A DNA stretch of 5,936 bases. Source: Deltaproteobacteria bacterium. GTDB taxonomy: Bacteria > Desulfobacterota > Desulfarculia > Adiutricales > Adiutricaceae. The notes beneath the pieces were generated by a model. It was not told the origin of the DNA, did not search any database, and saw only the letters and a list, made by a program, of their open reading frames with translations. The stretch is from positions 1 to 5,936 of the forward strand of contig JAITJB010000041.1 of the NCBI GenBank assembly GCA_031279155.1, read 5' to 3'. Positions 1-5,419 of this stretch are shown here, piece by piece. Within the stretch, counting starts at the first letter, position 1. Each line of letters begins with the position of its first letter. A program made the translations under genes and the position numbers.

Positions 1-137
1 AACCGGCCAAATGGCTCTTTAACATCCCCGGACTACTAATTTTGGGTTTTGTGGTTGCCAGCCAATTACTCCGCCAGCGGCGGCAAAAAGACTCGATAAA
101 CGGCGCCAAAGGGGTAACCAGCAATAAATTAGCCTAA
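1..137 (+). CDS. C-terminal end of a membrane protein (5' partial)
   Basis: Reading from base 3, an open frame runs in from the left edge and stops at TAA 135-137, giving 44 residues. The visible tail starts PAKWLFNIPGLLILGF, has one hydrophobic stretch of about 15-18 residues (from FNIPGLL to VVASQLL), and then a strongly basic run (RQRRQK) and a polar end. This is the usual look of a C-terminal membrane anchor with a positive cytoplasmic tail. The closest family I can suggest is the GldG-type auxiliary proteins of ABC transporters, which end in a similar proline-containing helix and Arg-rich tail, but that is only a resemblance. The protein's main domain lies outside the window, so its function cannot be read here. 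The frame is supported by its amino-acid pattern and by a terminator about 130 bases downstream. Confidence 0.5.
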   Translation, partial: PAKWLFNIPGLLILGFVVASQLLRQRRQKDSINGAKGVTSNKLA

Positions 138-265
138 GTATATTCAACTTAAGCCTATGCAGGCTAGATCTATTTAGCCTAAATTTATTTAGCTTAGCTA
201 TATATAGGCTAGATATTTAGATCTTTATGTAGCTTACTGACGCCTGTTTTAAATCATATAAGACT
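138..265. repeat. AT-rich intergenic stretch with AGCCT/AGGCT inverted and direct repeats
   Basis: No gene is visible here. The sequence repeats a few short words. AGGCTAGAT occurs at 161-169 and 206-214. AGCCT occurs at 131-135, 152-156 and 176-180. AGATCT occurs at 166-171 and 219-224. AGCCT 152-156 can pair with AGGCT 161-165 across a 4-base loop, and TAGCCTA 175-181 can pair with TAGGCTA 205-211. These stems are short and I cannot assign a function. The stretch is probably degenerate intergenic repeat DNA in the 3' region of the gene ending at 137. Confidence 0.45.
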
Positions 266-326
266 AAAAGGCGGCTAGAGGCTCGGCCCCCAAGAGCCTG
301 GGATAGAGCCTCTAGCCTCCTTTTTT
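266..326 (+). terminator. Strong intrinsic terminator, probably bidirectional
   Basis: Arms 266-284 and 306-324 pair over 19 positions with one mismatch (C272/T318). The core is a perfect 12-base stem, GGCTAGAGGCTC with GAGCCTCTAGCC. It is followed on the + strand by six T (321-326), four of which also pair with A 266-269. The 21-base loop contains a smaller CCCA/TGGG stem (289-292 with 299-302). On the minus strand the same stem is followed by four T, so it can also end the lipoprotein transcript arriving from 420. Its position between two convergent genes fits a shared terminator. Confidence 0.85.
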
Positions 327-352
327 GGGCTATTTAACGGCTAAACGCGTAA

Positions 353-368
353 GATCTCTTAAGAGATC
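353..368. repeat. Perfect 16-base palindrome
   Basis: GATCTCTTAAGAGATC is perfectly self-complementary with no loop. It lies about 50 bases past the stop of the minus-strand lipoprotein gene and just before the bidirectional terminator. It could be a protein-binding site or only part of the 3' RNA structure of the lipoprotein transcript. With no central loop, it is more likely read as double-stranded DNA than folded as a hairpin. No T-tract follows it on either strand. Confidence 0.4.
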
Positions 369-419
369 CGCCACATCAAAGCTATTATTAGCCCTATAAC
401 TTTCAATATCAAAGCTAAC

Positions 420-1043
420 TTAATTACTTAAGCTTTCGGGCACCTTACCTAGGCCTATCTCCATGGAATCATAGACCACCCGGCCCCAATGATGGAGCCG
501 GCCAGGCGATATGACCAAGGGGATGGGATTGGATTTTTTGGTTTTGGCCATAAAGGGTTTCCAGGCGCTCATAGCTACTTCTGAGCAGTAATAGCTATCA
601 GGGAGACCTAACCCAATTAGGCCAGTAAAATCGTAGGGCCGACCGACAAAACTTCGGGCCAGCTCTACGGCCAAGGGCCTGGTTTCCGGGGTAGCCCACA
701 TGGGCTTAATTACCCAAATTCTAGCGGCGTGGGATAAATAGTCGGTCAAGGGCGTCACATGGACGCCTTGCCTATCAGACTCAATGACTTGATCGTTTTC
801 CGCGTCATAGATTGAAGAGTGGGAGAAGGGCATATTGGTGACCGAACCAATAAAATTGTCTGGCCCGGTTGTGCCCCTGATGACTAGCCAATCGCCGTGT
901 TCAATGACAGCCCGGACCGGGCCTATTGTCTCTTCCAAAGGCTGGCCCTCACGATGGATGGCCTTAACGGTGCAGCCCAAAAGCTGGCCCATGATAATGA
1001 TTAAGACAATTTGAAAGAAAACGGTTAACTTAATGTTTTTCAT
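420..1043 (-). CDS. Lipoprotein with permuted NlpC/P60 (YiiX-like papain-fold) hydrolase domain
   Basis: The product is 207 residues. Residues 1-24 are a lipoprotein signal: a Lys near the N-terminus, a hydrophobic core and the lipobox LLGC with Cys24 as the lipidated residue. Thr25 follows it; the absence of Asp at +2 favours the outer membrane by the E. coli sorting rule. The rest fits the permuted papain-like YiiX/YaeF group. A 'GDWLVIRG' strand (50-57) is followed by the probable catalytic His75 in 'FSHSSIYD', Glu88, 'GVHVTPLTDYL' (93-103), 'GRPYDF' (134-139) and the probable nucleophile Cys153 in 'YYCSEV'. The His-before-Cys order is the reverse of classical NlpC/P60 and defines the permuted class. 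Known relatives are thiol hydrolases of amide or ester bonds, in some cases acting on lipids or peptides; the substrate here is unknown. The gene stands alone, convergent to the gene at the left edge and divergent from the transporter operon. The ATG at 1043 is chosen because it gives a complete signal peptide. The nearest Shine-Dalgarno-like GGAGC (1060-1064) is far, with a 16-base gap, so initiation may be weak. Confidence 0.8.
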   Translation of the reverse strand: MKNIKLTVFFQIVLIIIMGQLLGCTVKAIHREGQPLEETIGPVRAVIEHGDWLVIRGTTGPDNFIGSVTNMPFSHSSIYDAENDQVIESDRQGVHVTPLTDYLSHAARIWVIKPMWATPETRPLAVELARSFVGRPYDFTGLIGLGLPDSYYCSEVAMSAWKPFMAKTKKSNPIPLVISPGRLHHWGRVVYDSMEIGLGKVPESLSN

Positions 1044-1084
1044 AATAAATTACCAATTTGCTCCAGAGCGTTTTAGTCCTTCCT

Positions 1085-1176
1085 GCTTGGCGCGACGCTC
1101 TTTAGCCAAACAGCTTGGCCAACCTAACTTAGCCAAACAATTTGGTCACCCGCTTGGTCAACCCGCTTGGCCCAAA
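1085..1176. repeat. Short degenerate repeats (GCCAA/TTGGC family) in the lipoprotein leader
   Basis: Two copies of a 23-base block begin at 1102 and 1129 (period 27) and agree at about 19 of 23 positions. Each starts TTAGCCAAACA and ends near TTGG(C/T)CA. Then CGCTTGGTCAACC (1151-1163) and CGCTTGGCCCAAA (1164-1176) follow directly. The 27-base copies can each fold: GCCAA-ACAGC-TTGGC in the first, and GCCAAA-CAA-TTTGGT with one G-T pair in the second. If the predicted promoter at 1199-1207 is right, all of this is transcribed as the 5' leader of the lipoprotein mRNA. An open frame on the + strand crosses it, but its translation is just a reading of the repeat. Confidence 0.55.
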
Positions 1177-1198
1177 GATAAATCAAATCTAACAGCTA

Positions 1199-1207
1199 AT
1201 TATACCA
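1199..1207 (-). promoter_or_regulatory. Extended -10 promoter for the lipoprotein gene
   Basis: On the minus strand the sequence reads TGGTATAAT: a perfect TATAAT (1204-1199) with the TGN extension just upstream (1207-1205). There is no good -35 hexamer at 17 bases. The DNA immediately upstream (about 1220-1258) is almost pure A/T with long A and T runs, resembling an UP element that could compensate. Transcription would start near 1192 and leave a leader of about 150 bases before the ATG at 1043. Confidence 0.6.
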
Positions 1208-1292
1208 AAAATTGACCATTAATAATATTTTAAATTGCAAAAAAAATAAAAAATTTATATCAAGTCTTGGTTAAGCCTGAGGCTAGGCCGGG

Positions 1293-1416
1293 GCTAGCTT
1301 GCCTAGCTTTAGCTAGCTTGCCTAGCTTTAGCTAGCTTGCCTAGCTTTAGCTAGCTTGCCTAGCTTTAGCTAGCTTTAGCTAGCTTGCCTAGCTTTAGCT
1401 AGCTTGCCTAGCTTTG
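1293..1416. repeat. Tandem array of a 19-base unit, six full copies plus one short copy
   Basis: The unit is GCTAGCTTGCCTAGCTTTA. Full copies lie at 1293-1311, 1312-1330, 1331-1349, 1350-1368, 1379-1397 and 1398-1416. A 10-base copy lacking the inner nine bases lies at 1369-1378. The copies are identical except that the last ends in G. Past 1416 the pattern decays but keeps its rhythm: a short-type block 1417-1426 (8 of 10), a full-type block 1427-1445 (about 14 of 19) and a 10-base remnant at 1446-1455. Every full unit contains AGCTAG-CTTGC-CTAGCT, able to form a 6-base stem with a 5-base loop, and unit junctions make the palindrome GCTAGC. There are no unique spacers, so this is not CRISPR. 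It lies between the two divergent promoters. Confidence 0.95.
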
Positions 1417-1518
1417 GCCAGATTTAGTTAGCTTGCTTAGCGTGGGCCAGCTTGCGGGCGGCTTCGGGTAAGTGGGGATGGGGAAATTTCGAGAAAAATG
1501 TAACCATTAGGGATTATA

Positions 1519-1547
1519 TTGACAATGACACTGAAACTAGCTAGTGT
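1519..1547 (+). promoter_or_regulatory. Candidate sigma-70 promoter for the ABC importer operon
   Basis: A perfect -35 TTGACA (1519-1524) is followed after exactly 17 bases by TAGTGT (1542-1547), which matches TATAAT at 4 of 6 positions including the key T1, A2 and T6. Transcription would begin near 1554, giving a leader of about 250 bases before the binding-protein start. A 10-base palindrome, ACTAGCTAGT (1536-1545), covers the upstream part of the -10 and could be an operator, though CTAG-rich palindromes are common in this region. A weaker alternative nearer the gene is TTGAGT (1636-1641) with TAGTAT (1660-1665), 18 bases apart. Confidence 0.5.
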
Positions 1548-1573
1548 TGGTCAAGAAAAAAAATTTTAATCCC

Positions 1574-1610
1574 GCCCTTATAGCTGGCTGATCTCTTTGG
1601 GCTATAGGGC
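1574..1610 (+). other. Hairpin in the operon leader
   Basis: GCCC (1574-1577) plus TATAGC (1579-1584) pair with GCTATA (1601-1606) plus GGGC (1607-1610), giving a 10-base-pair stem with a single bulged T at 1578 and a 16-base loop. No T-run follows, so it is not a normal terminator. If the promoter at 1519-1547 is used, this stem sits about 20 bases into the leader RNA and may protect the 5' end or be regulatory. I do not recognise a known riboswitch. The rest of 1611-1790 shows no gene or clear signal. Confidence 0.45.
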
Positions 1611-1804
1611 TGAGGGCTACCAAAAAGATTTTACTTTGAGTGCTTTTCCTCCATAATCTTAGTATGCCGCCAAATAGATTGTGATGGAAAGACTTTAAGC
1701 GAACTTACACTTTCGCGGCCCAACTTTCAAAGGCCCTAGCCTTTAAGCTGAGCCTTTTAAATCCCACCCTTTCTACATCTAAAATTTGGAAAAAGGATTG
1801 CCCC

Positions 1805-3352
1805 ATGAAAATGCTCAAAAATTTGTTTTTTCTCCCTCTGGTTGTTTTTTGTTGTCTTTTCTTTTGGCCGAATCTTTCTGAGGCCGCTTCCAAGGACACT
1901 TTAAACTTCAGGCTTTTGTTTAACGCTAGCACCGTTAGCCCTTACACTCACTTCAACGACGCCGATTGGTGGTGGCAGGCCGGGGTCTTCGAACCCTTGG
2001 TCTGGCTAAACGATACCAATGGCAATTTCGAGCCCATGATCGCTAAAAGCTGGAACGTAAGTGAAGACGGGCTGACCTATACCTTCAATCTGCGCGACGA
2101 CGTCTACTTTCATAATGGCGATAAGTTAACCGCCCAAGACGTTGTCTACTCCTACAATAAGGCCAAGGAATCGCCGATTTTGCGGACCTTTACCGCGCCC
2201 TTCGATAAAGTTGAGGCCGTAGACGACGTAACTTTCGTGGTCCACCTGCCGGAACCCTACTATCCTTTTTTACACCACTCCTCAATGATTAAGATTATCA
2301 GCCAAAAAGTGGCCACCGAGCAAGGCGATGATTTTGGCACCAAAGTTGCCCTAGCCGGAACTGGCCCATATTATATAACGGACTATGAACCGGCCGTTAA
2401 AGTATCTTTAAAGGCCTTCGATAAGTACTACCGGGGTAAAGCCGCCATTTTAAATCTAAACTACATTGTCATGGTCGACGATAGCTCAGCCGTCATCGCC
2501 TTCCGTAACGGCGAGATAGACATGCTCCAGGTGCCCTCGACCTATTGGGCCGAGATATCGGCTAGCGGCGACTTTCAGACCAAGGTCGTACCTAGGCATG
2601 AACTTTATTACATGATCATCAACCTCAATAGCCCTGAAAACAACAACATCTTAGGTAACAAGTTAATCCGCCAGGCCATTGGCTACATTATCGACAAAGA
2701 GGCTATCATCGACGTGGTCCGCGAGGGTTTAGCCGCCCCTTACGTCCAGTTTATGAACCCCCAAATCACGGCTGGCGGACCTGATCCCACGCTAGTCTAC
2801 GACTATAACCCCGAGAAAGCCAAAGAACTTCTAAAAGAGGCCGGCTATCCTGACGGGGTGGACGTTGGCACCTTCATGAGCTTTACGCCGGCTGAGTATG
2901 TTAAGATGGCTCAAATCATCCAGGCTTCGGCGGCCGAAGTTGGTATTACTTTTAAGATCGAGCAGATGGAAGTAGCCGCCGGCCTAACTGAGATGCGCTC
3001 TGGCAATACCAGCATGGCCTTTTGCGCCTCGACCTGGCTTTTAGATTACGACTATATCAGCCGTTATTTCCACACCAAAAACAAGGCCACGACCTTTGTC
3101 AAATACGAGCAGAGCGACAAAATCGACTGGCAGAAGATCGATTCCAGTTTCGACGCTGGAACCAAGATCAAAGACGCCGCTCAGCGCAAGGCCGTCTATG
3201 CCGAAGCTGAAAGGGAAATCATGGATAGCGGGACATACTTTCCCATCATGATGACCACCTTTGGCATGGCTTGGAATAAAGATCTGGTCGTTGATACCAG
3301 CGATTGGGGCGCTTTCTTTATGTTCTCCCCTTACCGTTGGCACTGGAAATAG
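1805..3352 (+). CDS. Periplasmic substrate-binding protein, family 5 (peptide/nickel class)
   Basis: The product is 515 residues, a usual length for SBP_bac_5 proteins (DppA/OppA/NikA type). It captures the ligand in the periplasm and delivers it to the permeases encoded downstream. Residues 1-27 form a Sec signal peptide: Lys2/Lys5, a long hydrophobic core, and likely cleavage after SEA (27/28). Cys16-Cys17 sit inside the core without a lipobox, so a soluble periplasmic form is expected. The family signature is clear at about 77-118: 'AKSWNVSEDGLTYTFNLR', then 'DVYFHNG' and 'LTAQDVVYSY'. Other typical blocks are 'GTGPYY' (185-190), 'FRNGEIDM' (233-240), 'IRQAIGYIIDKEAI' (288-301) and 'YNPEKAKELLKEAGYPDG' (334-351). 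The C-terminus is aromatic (FFMFSPYRWHWK). The ligand cannot be read from sequence; peptides, nickel chelates, opines and sugars are all known for the family. AAGGA (1793-1797) lies 7 bases before the chosen ATG; an ATG two codons later is less well spaced. Confidence 0.93.
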   Translation: MKMLKNLFFLPLVVFCCLFFWPNLSEAASKDTLNFRLLFNASTVSPYTHFNDADWWWQAGVFEPLVWLNDTNGNFEPMIAKSWNVSEDGLTYTFNLRDDVYFHNGDKLTAQDVVYSYNKAKESPILRTFTAPFDKVEAVDDVTFVVHLPEPYYPFLHHSSMIKIISQKVATEQGDDFGTKVALAGTGPYYITDYEPAVKVSLKAFDKYYRGKAAILNLNYIVMVDDSSAVIAFRNGEIDMLQVPSTYWAEISASGDFQTKVVPRHELYYMIINLNSPENNNILGNKLIRQAIGYIIDKEAIIDVVREGLAAPYVQFMNPQITAGGPDPTLVYDYNPEKAKELLKEAGYPDGVDVGTFMSFTPAEYVKMAQIIQASAAEVGITFKIEQMEVAAGLTEMRSGNTSMAFCASTWLLDYDYISRYFHTKNKATTFVKYEQSDKIDWQKIDSSFDAGTKIKDAAQRKAVYAEAEREIMDSGTYFPIMMTTFGMAWNKDLVVDTSDWGAFFMFSPYRWHWK

Positions 3353-3363
3353 GTTAAGATCTC

Positions 3364-3392
3364 CGGCCCGGAAGCTTTATTCTTCCGGGCCG
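3364..3392 (+). other. Intercistronic GC-rich hairpin after the binding-protein gene
   Basis: CGGCCCGGAAG (3364-3374) pairs perfectly with CTTCCGGGCCG (3382-3392), an 11-base-pair stem with a 7-base loop, starting 12 bases after the stop. No T-run follows (the next bases are CTTATTAG), so full termination is unlikely. In binding-protein-dependent importer operons such as malEFG, structures at this position stabilise the upstream mRNA and let the binding protein be made in excess over the permeases. That role is inferred here from position and shape. Partial termination is the alternative. Confidence 0.75.
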
Positions 3393-3468
3393 CTTATTAG
3401 CCCGCCGAGCGCCTTAAAAGCTATGTATCTTAAAAGCCAATGGGACGCTCGGAAGCGGAAATCTATTC

Positions 3469-4410
3469 ATGATTAAGTATATAATTAAAAGGATTATCCT
3501 GATTGTCCCCATCCTATTGGGCGTATCCTTTTTGGTCTTCACCATTTTAAGCTTCACCCCGGGCGATCCGGCGACAATCATACTGGGAAATGGAGCTGAG
3601 CAAGAAGCCGTAGAGCAGCTAAACGAAGAATTAGGCTACAACCGACCCTTTTTAGAGCGGTATTTCACTTACATAGGCAACATCGTTACCGGCCTAGATT
3701 TTGGCTTTTCCTACCGGACCAGGCAACCTATCCGCGAAGAACTGGTCAAAAGGCTCCCCATATCCTTTAAGCTGGCCTTTTTTGCCGTAGTCGTAGCTTG
3801 TCTCATCGGTATACCCGTTGGGATTCTTACCGCCGTTAAGCAGTATACGGTCTTCGACACCGGGCCAACGCTCACCGCCTTACTGTTCGCCGCCTTTCCA
3901 ACATTTTGGCTAGGGATGATCCTTTTGTACGTTTTTTCCCTCAAGCTCGGCTTATTGCCATCCTACGGGGCGGTTAGCTGGTATCATTTTATACTCCCGG
4001 TTTTAGGCCTAGGACTTCCGGAAGCCGCAACGCTTATGCGTTTTACTAGATCTTCGATGCTAGAAACCGTAAGGCAAGATTACATCAGAACAGCTAGATC
4101 CAAAGGCGCCCCGGAAAGAAGGGTCATCTGGCGACACGCCTTTAAAAACGCCCTGATCCCCATCGTAACCATTGTCGGGGTCGATTTTGCGGCTTTAATG
4201 GGAGACGCCTGCGCTACTGAGGTTTTGTACTCCATGCCCGGCTTATGCACCATGATCATTAACGGCATCCGTCAAAAAGACGTCCCTAGCGTCATGGGAG
4301 CAACCCTCCTTTTAACCGCTCTTTGCGCCCTGGTCGTTCTTTTGGTGGATATCATCTACGCCTATATCGATCCTAGGATCGCCGCTAAATACTCTGGCCG
4401 GAGGGGATAA
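3469..4410 (+). CDS. dppB: ABC importer permease, DppB/OppB type
   Basis: The product is 313 residues, typical for the first inner-membrane permease of peptide/nickel-class importers. It opens with the standard TM1 segment (MIKYIIKRIILIVPILLG, then 'SFTPGDPA' at 28-35). Further family blocks are 'DFGFSYRTRQPI' (77-88), a TM segment at about 99-121, 'FPTFWLGM' (143-150) and 'LGLLPSYGA' (160-168). The cytoplasmic EAA loop that docks on the ATPase is at 204-231, with 'DYIRTARSKG' and 'HAFKNALIP' as the conserved ends. The C-terminal 'YAYIDPRI' (297-304) is diagnostic of the DppB subgroup. Six membrane segments are expected. An odd point is 'SMPGLC' (255-260), where the usual motif ends in Gly. 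The ATG is preceded by a modest GCGGAA (3455-3460) at 8 bases. The symbol is by family only, as the substrate is unknown. Confidence 0.92.
   Translation: MIKYIIKRIILIVPILLGVSFLVFTILSFTPGDPATIILGNGAEQEAVEQLNEELGYNRPFLERYFTYIGNIVTGLDFGFSYRTRQPIREELVKRLPISFKLAFFAVVVACLIGIPVGILTAVKQYTVFDTGPTLTALLFAAFPTFWLGMILLYVFSLKLGLLPSYGAVSWYHFILPVLGLGLPEAATLMRFTRSSMLETVRQDYIRTARSKGAPERRVIWRHAFKNALIPIVTIVGVDFAALMGDACATEVLYSMPGLCTMIINGIRQKDVPSVMGATLLLTALCALVVLLVDIIYAYIDPRIAAKYSGRRG
4400..4406 (+). promoter_or_regulatory. Shine-Dalgarno of the second permease inside the end of the first
   Basis: GGAGGGG ends 7 bases before the ATG at 4414 and is read as the last Arg-Gly codons of the first permease. The stop (4408-4410) and the next start are only three bases apart. 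This arrangement fits translational coupling, giving matched amounts of the two permeases, and it supports the ATG at 4414 as the true start even though it adds an unusual N-terminal tail. Confidence 0.8.
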
Positions 4411-4413
4411 GTC

Positions 4414-5403
4414 ATGACTGAAAGCCCGACCACTCCCCCTGAAAAGGCCTTAGCTCCCTCTGAAAAGACTTTAGAGCCGTCTGAAACGACTTTAGCTCCA
4501 TCTGAAAAGGACATAGACCCCTCTGAAAACTCTTTAGAACCCTCTAACATAATCTTCCGCAAGCAGAGTAACGCCAGGGAGATTTGGCGGCGCTTTAGAA
4601 AAAACCGCAACGCTATGATCGGCTTAGTGCTATTTGTCATAGTTTTCTTGGCCTGCTTTGTGGCGCCTCTATTTATCTCATACGGTAAAGTCACCAAACA
4701 AGATATCCGCCACCGCTTCGCTAGCCCGACCATATCCCACCCATTGGGCACCGACCACTTTGGCCGCGACGAGCTGGCCCGCCTCCTGTATGGCGGTCGG
4801 ACCACCATGGCTATCGGCCTCATTGCCGCAGCTTTATCTTTATTGGTGGGAGGCTCCCTCGGTATGCTGGCCGCCTATTACGACCGGCTAGATAACCCTG
4901 TCATGCGCTTAATAGACGTCTTAGCTTCCATACCGCCAATCTTGATGGCCCTAGCCATCGTCTCAGCCTTAGGCACTAACCTCCAAAATGTCGTCTTAGC
5001 CATCGCCATCGCCAGGATGCCGGCCTTTTGCCGGGTCATAAGGGCCGCCGTCTTAAGCGTAAGCGATCAAGAATACATCGAAGCGGCCAGAGCTGGCGGG
5101 ACATCGGATTTAAGGATCTTAACAAAGCACGTTATTCCCAACTGCTTAGGCACAATCATCGTCCAAACCACCATGAACATGTCTCTTTTGATGTTAGCTG
5201 CGGCCAGCTTAAGCTTTATCGGCATGGGCGTTCAGCCGCCGGCCCCGGAATGGGGGGCCATGCTCAGCGAAGCCCGCGAGTACATGCTTCAGGCCACGAG
5301 TTTAATGGTCTTACCCGGCTTAGGCATCGTCTTGGTGACCACTCAGTTAAACTTGATTGGCGACGGCTTAAGGGACGCCTTTGATCCCAAACTTAAAAAC
5401 TAG
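4414..5403 (+). CDS. dppC: ABC importer permease, DppC/OppC type, with repeat-bearing N-terminal tail
   Basis: The product is 329 residues, about 30 longer than many DppC proteins. The excess is an N-terminal tail: residues 10-44 are five heptads of the form E-x-x-(L/I)-x-P-S. From about 55 it is a normal DppC: the OppC_N segment 'REIWRRFRKNRNAMIGLV' leading into TM1 (about 67-89), 'HPLGTDHFGRDELARLLYGG' (109-128), and TM segments near 131-154 and 172-200. The EAA loop at 220-242 ('EYIEAARAGG' ... 'HVIPN') contacts the ATPase. The late signature is 'LSFIGMGVQPPAPEWGAML' (266-284) and 'NLIGDGLRDAFDPKLK' (313-328). It pairs with the preceding permease to form the transmembrane channel. A strong, well-placed Shine-Dalgarno within the preceding gene supports the ATG at 4414 over internal starts such as Met68, which would fall inside TM1. 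The symbol is by family only. Confidence 0.92.
   Translation: MTESPTTPPEKALAPSEKTLEPSETTLAPSEKDIDPSENSLEPSNIIFRKQSNAREIWRRFRKNRNAMIGLVLFVIVFLACFVAPLFISYGKVTKQDIRHRFASPTISHPLGTDHFGRDELARLLYGGRTTMAIGLIAAALSLLVGGSLGMLAAYYDRLDNPVMRLIDVLASIPPILMALAIVSALGTNLQNVVLAIAIARMPAFCRVIRAAVLSVSDQEYIEAARAGGTSDLRILTKHVIPNCLGTIIVQTTMNMSLLMLAAASLSFIGMGVQPPAPEWGAMLSEAREYMLQATSLMVLPGLGIVLVTTQLNLIGDGLRDAFDPKLKN
4441..4545 (+). repeat. Five 21-base in-frame repeats encoding heptads in the second permease
   Basis: Five consecutive 21-base units start at 4441, 4462, 4483, 4504 and 4525. Each begins GAAA and ends in a Pro codon plus TCT. They encode EKALAPS, EKTLEPS, ETTLAPS, EKDIDPS and ENSLEPS. The units have drifted at the DNA level but keep length and frame exactly, so the protein-level pattern looks maintained or recently expanded. 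The segment is acidic, proline-rich and probably disordered, on the cytoplasmic side before TM1. Confidence 0.9.
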
Positions 5404-5419
5404 GGGAACTTAAAATTTA

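Noticed and set aside
273..317. tRNA or small structured RNA
   Set aside because: The fold is one long stem followed by a T-run, with no cloverleaf arms; it is a terminator.
1033..1215. 60-codon + strand ORF rich in 'LAKQLGQP'-like words
   Set aside because: It is the translation of the GCCAA/TTGGC DNA repeats, begins within the lipoprotein gene on the other strand, and has no sensible start signal or domain.
1212..1240. + strand promoter starting with TTGACC
   Set aside because: No acceptable -10 lies at 16-18 bases; the AT-rich sequence fits better as an upstream element for the minus-strand promoter.
1293..1416. CRISPR array
   Set aside because: The copies are head to tail with no unique spacers, the unit is too short, and no cas gene is near.
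1850..1855. Lipobox at Cys16-Cys17 of the binding protein
   Set aside because: The residues before Cys are V-V-F, lacking the small residue needed at -1, and a good SEA cleavage site follows at 27/28.
1705..1932. 75-codon minus-strand ORF across the binding-protein start
   Set aside because: It is antisense to a clear signal peptide and family-5 N-terminus, and its composition is that of a shadow frame.
3041..3343. 100-codon minus-strand ORF inside the binding-protein gene
   Set aside because: It is fully covered by a well-supported gene and shows no domain of its own.
4362..4823. 153-codon minus-strand ORF opposite the second permease
   Set aside because: Its 'SEGAKAFSGG'-like repeats are the antisense reading of the 21-base heptad repeats; the + strand frame is a clear permease.
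5028..5384. 118-codon + strand ORF in another frame of the second permease gene
   Set aside because: It overlaps the conserved EAA loop and C-terminal signature of the permease and has unlikely composition for a protein.
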